64,000 bases of DNA, from assembly GCA_013368445.1 (NCBI GenBank), contig JAACJO010000014.1:186001-250000 (forward strand). The letters run 5' to 3'. Made by a program: the position numbers and the translations under genes. Below, piece by piece: positions 57,337 to 64,000 of this stretch. Each line of letters starts with the position of its first letter. The stretch's first letter is position 1. Below the pieces are notes generated by a model. That model made no database searches, was not told where the DNA came from, and saw nothing but the letters and a program-made list of their open reading frames with translations. The stretch is from Leucocoprinus leucothites. Taxonomy: Eukaryota; Basidiomycota; Agaricomycetes; Agaricales; Agaricaceae.

Positions 57337-59230
57337 TTAACCCTTATTTTCCTCCCCTCCCTCTTTTCTCTTCGTTGCCGTCCAAAATGCAGCACGATAC
57401 GTATAGCTCAACATCCCCTTATTATTATTCGTGTACGTCGTATTTATCATTCGTTCATTCTAATAATCAGACGATCAGGACCATACAACCGGACGAAGGA
57501 AAAAAAATATCAACGAACCGAAATATCAAATCCAATCGCACCGGCTAATTGTTTGACCTCCTCGAGATCAAGTTCAATTGACATGTCGCCGGATGTGTTG
57601 TTTTCCCAGTGCCACAGTAGAGGGACCAAGGTTAATCCAGACTCCTCCAGGGGCTAGGATCTTGTGAATGATTCTCAGATAATTAACGATATTCTTGGCC
57701 TATCGAGATTGGTTAGGAGAATCACTCACTCAGAGAATAATACGCACAGTATCGATGAAGAAACAAGTTAACACAGCATCCCATAGTCCATGCTGAGGCT
57801 CCTCCGGATCACTTTCACCTCCGTAAACCTCCTCGAAATCGCCTGCAGGACAAAATATAAGTATCGAATGGGCGAAACAAGATTGCATCAGCACCGTGAG
57901 TCTCAAAGAGGATAAAGGGACTGTGCTAACCTGCGACGAGAGAGAACGGTGTATTAGGAGGGAGAGACGACGGTGACACATCCGGTATAGCAATGGGCCG
58001 AAGGATGTCACTTTTGCTTGAAACGTTAGAGAAGGAGTGGATGTAGGGATATATCCTGTGTTGGTTGACTTCTGTCGTCCTATAGGCCATTAGATATTTG
58101 CAATGGCCGCTTTATGATCGGGCGATGCGAGGGCTCACTGGTTAAGAACAAAGTATGATGCGAGGAGCATGTAATGGGAGAACTCATTTCCCTGAGAAGC
58201 AAAGCCTGGGGCGGGATGCAGATGATTAGCGTTAACACCATTCAACGAGGACATCTGAAATAGCTAACCGAGTTGAGCGACGTCAAATGCAAGACGTCCG
58301 AGTCCTGCACCAGGAACAAGTACCCTTAGTCGCGACCTGAGGAGAATTGGCCAGTCAGCTCGCGGCCGCGGCACAATAACAATCTTGCCTTACCGTTCTT
58401 CTTGTTGAACATGCTTGAAATGATCTAGAAGTGCCTCTTTGATAGGTTCATAACACGCATCGCGTTCAGATTTTCCCTAAGTCGAAAACATGAAATCAGC
58501 TAAGGAGCAGGAATTAAGGCAAATAATGGACCTCTAGACTCCAATCTCTCACTAGCTGCTTAAGAGTACTTCGAAGCTTATCCATGTCACCCTCACCAGG
58601 TCGGAATGATGTCAGTTGATTTGGTGCTCCGTGTTGGTGAGGCTGGGAGTGTGTATGCCCGGAAGAATGAGAGTGAGAATGATTATGACTTGGTCCTGGT
58701 GTTACCCTCATAGTCAACATGAATGGTCCTCAGATCAGGCATGAAGGCAACCAACGTACCGGCCCCATGATCATGGTTATGTCCAGAACTAGTTTGTCCT
58801 CCATTTTCCTCCTTTGCTAGAGAGTCTGTCTGCGGCTCATCGCTCTCGTATTCTTCATAATCAACATCATGTCCAAACATCTCCGGATTCTCTACGATCT
58901 TCAGTAAAAAATAGGCATTTTCCAAGATTGCACGATCGACGGCTTCGAGTTTCTCCCGAAACCGCAAACCACGAATAAGTTCGATATCAGCTCGTGGAAG
59001 TCGAAACACATCCTTGCGCCTTTTGTTATTAGCAGATAGCTGACGAAGTCTTGATCTGAAATGGTGTCTAAGGATGACAAGAGACGAGACTAACGGCGTA
59101 TTGAGCATACGACCGAAAGGTCATTACAACTCGAGCAAAATGCTGCCGTTCTGGGGTAATCAGCATCCATGGACAATAAAAGAGAGCCAAAACCCTCACC
59201 TTCTTCGGCTTCTTTCTCTGAGGGAGGCAT
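57337..59230 (-). CDS. Carnosine N-methyltransferase-like (N2227 family), apparent frameshift
   Basis: SAM-dependent methyltransferase related to CARNMT1/N2227. Eleven exons: 59200-59230, 59095-59150, 58760-59039, 58532-58695, 58394-58476, 58269-58336, 58139-58205, 57931-58079, 57748-57842, 57519-57699, 57337-57459. Motifs: LSANNKRRKDVFRLPRAD, RDWSLE then GKSERDACYEPI, SAM loop VLVPGAGLGRLAFDVA, GNEFSHYMLLASYFVLNQ, AGDFEEVY, LWDAVLTCFFIDTAKNI, LAPGGVWINLGP, and C-terminal SYTYRAAFWTATKRK. A His-rich insert (HNHSHSHSSGHTH) lies in the middle. Exon 57519-57699 has one base too many: after INLGP the conserved LLWHWENN is in the next frame (about 57,615-57,625). All other junctions fit. It is either a one-base error in the sequence or a disabled allele. 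Confidence 0.85.
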
Positions 59231-59402
59231 TATTATTGCGACAGAGATAAGCAAAGGAGTAAATTCTAAATGGGGGAAACTCAAGTTTGGACTTCGCGTT
59301 GTTGTCGCTAGTTTGTCCTGTGCTTACGTCATTCATTCTGAGCATAGGAAGCCGTGGCTTCAAGTTCGCTGTTCAAGACATCAAACTCGAAAACATTCCA
59401 AA
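59231..59402. promoter_or_regulatory. Bidirectional promoter between methyltransferase and ISY1
   Basis: 172 bp separates the divergent start codons; no TATA box was seen. Confidence 0.5.
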
Positions 59403-60596
59403 ATGGTGAGGTGCGCTTTCAATGATAATTTTTAAAGCACTGTCTAATAGAGAATATAGGCTCGCAATGAGGAGAAAGCGCAATCTATGCTTTATCGTTT
59501 CCGGGAGGCGCAAGCTGCTGAGCTTGGGCTTGGGACGCGCGCTGACCGAAGACCAAAGATGGCCAGCGCCTGCAAAAGTTTGCGAGAATGTGAGCGGTGG
59601 AGAGGCGAAATTCTGAGAGAGATCAGTCGAAAAGTGTCCAAGATTCAGGACTGTGAGTCTCGAACCAAATTTGTCATATTCTCCCCGCTCATTTGGTGTT
59701 ATAGCTGGCTTAACTGATTACGAGGTTCGAGACCTTAACGATGAAATTAATAAACTACTACGTGAAAAGCGGCACTGGGAGAACCAGATTGTTGCGCTTG
59801 GAGGAGCAAATTACCGACGAAATGTGGCCATGCTGGATGACGATGGAAAGGAAGTTCCGGGGACGAAGGGCTACAAGTATGTTTTGTCGCGTTTCCTGAT
59901 GTTCCACACCCTGACATATTGTCTAGGTATTTTGGACGAGCAAAAGACTTGCCCGGTGTCCGTGAACTTTTCCAAGGTCGGAAAAAGGAAGAGGAAGAAG
60001 AAAATCAGGTCTATGCGTTTTACAAAAAGTTTCTGAATCAAGGTCCCGTGTACTACGGTGATCTAGATGATAATGACCAGAACCTACTACACTACGAAAG
60101 ACAAGCAGAGGCAGAAGGTACATTGCTCACAGCTCTCAAACTTGTGATGATTCTGATTGGTAGTCCATTAGACTGGGAAGAGGCTTGGAATAACGTCCGC
60201 GAAATCCTCGGACTCGATTCAGATGCACCTGTACCGCCTATCCCAGGACAAGCCTCTTCGCAACCATCCAAAGCACAGCCCCAAACCTCACAAGCCACCG
60301 CAAAGCGGAAAACGGCAGACGACGGAAGTGACGTGGAGATGGATGGTCATAGAGACGAATCCAAGCGAACGAAGACCGAGGGCGACTCAGTACCCACGGC
60401 CGCACAAGCTCCCGCTACTACCACAGATCCTGCGTTTCTACATGCTCAAGCTGCAGCAGCCTTTATCCCCTTCCTCGAAACTCAGCACCTTGTACCTCCA
60501 AAGATGCCGTCACGTGAGGAGATGGAATCTGTACTTCTTCAGTTACGGAAGAAGGCACTTGTGGAAGAGTACTTTGGCGATGAAAAGCAGGCTTAA
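59403..60596 (+). CDS. Pre-mRNA splicing factor ISY1
   Basis: Component of the Prp19-associated (NTC) complex of the spliceosome; 345 aa. Exons 59403-59405 (the ATG alone), 59460-59652, 59705-59876, 59927-60596. The joined N-terminus reads M-ARNEEKAQSMLYRFREAQ, the family hallmark. It continues with RPKMASACKSLRECERWRGE, LTDYEVRDLNDEINKLLREK, HWENQIVALGGANYRR and YFGRAKDLPGVRELF. A Pro/Ser/acidic region (about residues 210-300) and EEMESVLLQLRKKALVEEYF end the protein. The initial coding exon of three bases explains why an unspliced frame lacks a start. Confidence 0.95.
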
Positions 60597-63290
60597 TTGG
60601 ATGTCTCACGCGGTACCCTGATTTGTATTTTGTACTCTTCTTTTTTCGCTTTCTCAATACATCCTGTTCAACAGACTGCATCTTAGGCGTCTTAAGTCGA
60701 GCATCATCACTACTGAGTGCGTGCACAACGAGCTGTCAATGACATTACACGAGTCCCTCGCTTTGGTCTCGGAATAGTCCCTTCTTATACTCACTTCACC
60801 GAACCGTGACTTACCATCGGCTCCGTGATGCAGAGATGGATCCGGTGGCAAGTTCTTTGCACTCGGCGACCCCGTGGGTGTCGCTTGGGGCACTTATCTA
60901 CCTGAGTATATCATGCCTCCTCTCTGTCCACCCATCCGAACTGGCAAAGCTTCTCAGCTGATAGTCGTCCTTCGAATTTCTTCTGCGATAATCCTCCTCC
61001 TTTCCAAATGTGTCAGCGACTGAACAAAGAACGAACAATTCCAATCCCGTCCAACAACGTCTAATCGTCCAATTCGACATTTCAGTATGTGCACCATTTG
61101 TCCATGAGTATTGTCCGCTGAAGATATAATAATATAGATTTCCTTCTCCCGATACGATTCGACTCGCCCCGCACCCGATCAAGAAGCTCGAATAGAAGAT
61201 GGAAGATACCTGTGAGGCTTTACCTCTCGATGCGATTCACCACCTACCAATACTTTAAATTCCATGCCGACAGGGGATTAGCTTTGAGAGCTTTCCACTG
61301 GACGGTTGTGACCAACATGGACCAGTCTTCTCTGTCTGTTCGTTAGGAATTCTCTTGTCACGACAACATTGTTCGACGAGTGGTTTGGCATTTCTCTGGA
61401 TAGTCATCGGTTTGCACCCTAATGGATCACGAGTCGGACGAGACCAGTCCTCTCTGCCTTGGTCTATTCTTGAAACTGGACCTAAGGCTCAATATGCTCA
61501 CGCGATACGCTCAAGACTAGAATCTTTCTGTCCCCGTAAGCCCGCTCCTTCAGCAATTACCTCTAAAGGCGAGCTAAGCATTCTTCTCTCGCTTCCTTCA
61601 CAAGGGTATCATTACCTACAAGATCGCGCCCCGAGAACATCGCCCTGTCTTACTTTATTTACTGGTCTCGCAGACTATCCAGTCTGCAATTGCGGATTAC
61701 CGCGTCCTTTAAGCACTGAAACATTTTCTATCTTTTTTTTAGGCATTAACGCCCACTGCCCACCGCGTTCTACTGAGAACATTTGGGTTGGCTAATTTGA
61801 TCATAGTGTTCTGATGGGTGCAAGTATTCCTTCCTAGTTTGACTCCTGAATAAGGCTGTTAATAGAGTTCCGAAAAAATAACGGATGGTCCTGGAAACTA
61901 CATTCACGACTAAAAATCAGCCTTCCAGCAGAAGTGCCAAATATGTGAGTTCGATCCAGTTTTTTTCTTGAAATCATTATGGAATATCTGAGTAGACAAT
62001 GCACTTTCGAACTCACCAATCCGACACACAAGGACCCTTTACGTAGGAGACACAGCTGAGATCCAGAAGAGATCCCGAGTTGTGCGGGGACGTGCCCGTC
62101 ATTCCTCGGTCCTACCTCCGAGGCAAAGGCGAAAGGCGAATAGCCAGATTCACCCGACAGAAAGTTAAAACCTGGGACGATATCCCTCCCAACTAGCAGT
62201 AGCGCTGACTAGAAGGCTCGACGAGCAAGAGAACAATCGCGCCTGTAAAGAAGCGAGAAGTGTATCCTGATGAGTATTCCCCCTATTTGATATAACCAGG
62301 TGATGAGGACGAGCTCAAACCAATTTCGCTACGATGTTTTTGGTTGACTGAAGGGGGCGCCGGACCTGAGCCCGCCTGAATATGCACACATGATCAAGCA
62401 TTGACTGGCATCAATAGGGTCAACGTACCTAATTACTCCTTCGGCGCCCGTCAACGCAGATTTGTCGAGCTATGCCGAGAAATCTGACTGCTGAACGGAT
62501 CAGATTTTACGATTTCGGAGGATCTCTACCAGCGCTTTCCAGCATCCATTAGCTATGTCTACCTTGAAGGTCTTATTACTGTTTCTCATGGGGGCTGACG
62601 GTCTTTAGATGAGTTTTATTTTATCTCTCGGATGGGCGGAGAATTCTTCATCAGAAATCTTCGGCGACATCGGAAGTCATGTTCCATGGAGGAGACAGGC
62701 CTTTTCTACTTTATTTCTATATGATTCATGACACCTCGGGTTGTTGATCATCCCCTTCGCTTGTTGTTGGAACATGCAGACAGTATCAATCACGAGGCAT
62801 TCTATGTCCCGTTAGGCATGGTCGAAGGACTCCAGGCCTCCGAGGTGCGCCATCAGGCCATACAACACTCTTGACAGACTTCCTGTTTATAACAAGCAAA
62901 TCAAAAGAAACAAGTAGACCTTCAAGTCGTCTTGCGGTGGATAAAGAACAAAGATTGTGGATACTGGAACCTGTTACAACCCTGAAGGGTCAACCTAATA
63001 CCCTCGTATGTTGCCATCAATATGAAATCTGGATTCCCCCTGTTCCTGTTTGGGGTTCCGATAGAACTTCCTGCCTCCGCCTTTGGAAATTCGGATTACC
63101 AGTGTTCAAGATTCCGATTACCCTTTAGCCAGATGAGTGCAGGTGGACGATCATTTTCGCTATTCTCGCCCAACACGACTGGGGTAACTTGGAAGGTTTA
63201 CACGTGCAGACATGGAGGAACATATAAAGCTTGGATATTCGCAATCTCTCCCTAGCGTCACCCGAACGCAACACCCCCCACCCGCATAAT
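60597..63290. other. Intergenic, 2.7 kb
   Basis: Longest open frame 146 codons (61355-61795) with no motif; nothing on either strand resembles a known protein or RNA gene. The region may hold a fast-evolving or non-coding transcript I cannot recognise. Confidence 0.4.
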
Positions 63291-64000
63291 ATGTCTAAAG
63301 TCAAAGGAGAAAATACTGCCCTCCTCAAGAAGGCTGACCTCCAGCCAGCCGAACAGGAACCTCGCCCCAAGTTTCCTCTATACTTATTCCCTGCTTCCGT
63401 CTCCCCTTACCTAGAACTTGCGAGAGTGGAGAAGGTATGAAAACTTTAAGAAAACTACCGCGTGCTTCTCATATTCTAATTCCGCGATAGCCTACCGGTT
63501 TCATTCTGATGTTTTGGCCCTTCGGTATGAGTAACTGGTTCCTTCCGAGAGGTCCCCTAATTTCACGCTGCTTCTAGCCTGGGGCCTCACAATGGCCGCA
63601 TATCGCACGAGGATGCCTTGGAATGAATATTGGTGGTCAATATTCAATAGCGCGGTTGCTGCCGTCATTTTGCGTATCTCCGCCTGCACCGTAAACGACA
63701 TTTTCGACCGTGAGTTGGACGCTGGTGTTGGTACGTTCGATGTAGAGATAGATCACGAACCTCTTAGCTGAATAACAACTTACAGCACGTACCAAGCAAA
63801 GACCGCTTCCGAGCGGAAGGATTTCAGTATTTGCTGCGAGCGTTTACCTTCTCGTACAATATGCCATGGGGCTAGCTTTCTTCTTGGCGACTCTGCAGGG
63901 AATCGCGTACGACTGGTTTCTCTTTCTTTCTACATAAAACGCTCATACACGTTATCAGGCTATACGTTGCCGTGTTCCAACTCCTCCCTCTGTACGACGG
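63291..64000 (+). CDS. UbiA-family prenyltransferase, COQ2-like, 5' part only
   Basis: Integral-membrane aromatic prenyltransferase, truncated by the window end. Exons 63291-63434, 63491-63524, 63578-63730, 63786-63906, 63959-beyond 64000. Joined reading: SPYLELARVEKPTGF, ILMFWPFGAWGLTMAAY, then the first Asp-rich motif NDIFDRELDAGVARTKQRPL with PSG, which binds Mg-prenyl diphosphate, and LYVAVFQLLPLYD. The second Asp-rich motif lies outside the window. Sequence fits 4-hydroxybenzoate polyprenyltransferase (ubiquinone pathway), but UbiA enzymes of meroterpenoid pathways look similar in this part. The short N-terminus has no obvious mitochondrial presequence, which slightly favours the second option. 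Confidence 0.88.

Noticed and set aside
61355..61795. 146-codon frame in the 2.7 kb gap before the UbiA gene
   Set aside because: No family motif, no splice pattern, poor protein-like composition.

Overview
The window is nuclear DNA of a filamentous basidiomycete, most likely an Agaricomycete. Nearly every gene is split by introns of roughly 45-60 bp with GT..AG ends. The families present point the same way: DUF6533-type 7TM proteins, degenerate F-box/LRR genes, phi-like fungal glutathione transferases, a GT90 (CAP10-type) glycosyltransferase and a TET/JBP-like dioxygenase. Exon boundaries below were worked out by hand from reading-frame phase and family motifs; none has transcript support here.

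Left part (1-29.7 kb). The window opens with the 75-78 kDa subunit of mitochondrial complex I (minus strand, last exon outside the window) and a broken F-box/LRR gene. A cytochrome P450 follows, then four tandem paralogous glutathione transferases (7.5, 10.4, 14.9 and 18.8 kb) that share one exon plan and each have a TATA box. A second F-box/LRR relic and two 7TM membrane-protein genes lie among and beside them. A head-to-head housekeeping pair comes next: SURF6/Rrp14 (ribosome biogenesis) and the PP2A activator PTPA/RRD. An intact F-box gene closes this part.

Middle part (29,771-47,233). This 17.5 kb block is one mobile element. It has about 33-bp terminal inverted repeats and a perfect 10-bp target-site duplication. 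It is a Mutator-like (MULE) transposon with two genes: a fused ULP1-type cysteine protease plus MULE transposase (about 1,400 codons, with SUMO-site-like and SUMO-interaction-like motifs in the linker), and a TET/JBP-like 2-oxoglutarate/Fe(II) dioxygenase. A young 8.94 kb Ty3/gypsy chromovirus is inserted in the protease exon, flanked by a 5-bp duplication; its two 663-bp LTRs differ by about two bases. That retroelement shows signs of Tf1-like self-priming, a -1 frameshift site between gag and pol, and an extra zinc-knuckle ORF after pol.

Right part (47.2-64 kb). A 2-oxoglutarate-oxygenase-like protein lacking its metal ligands comes first. A GT90 glycosyltransferase is divergently paired with a myo-inositol/sugar transporter. 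A carnosine N-methyltransferase-like gene (with an apparent 1-bp frameshift) is divergently paired with splicing factor ISY1. A UbiA prenyltransferase runs off the right edge. The P450/GST block suggests a detoxification region; the mobile block is the unusual part of the window.
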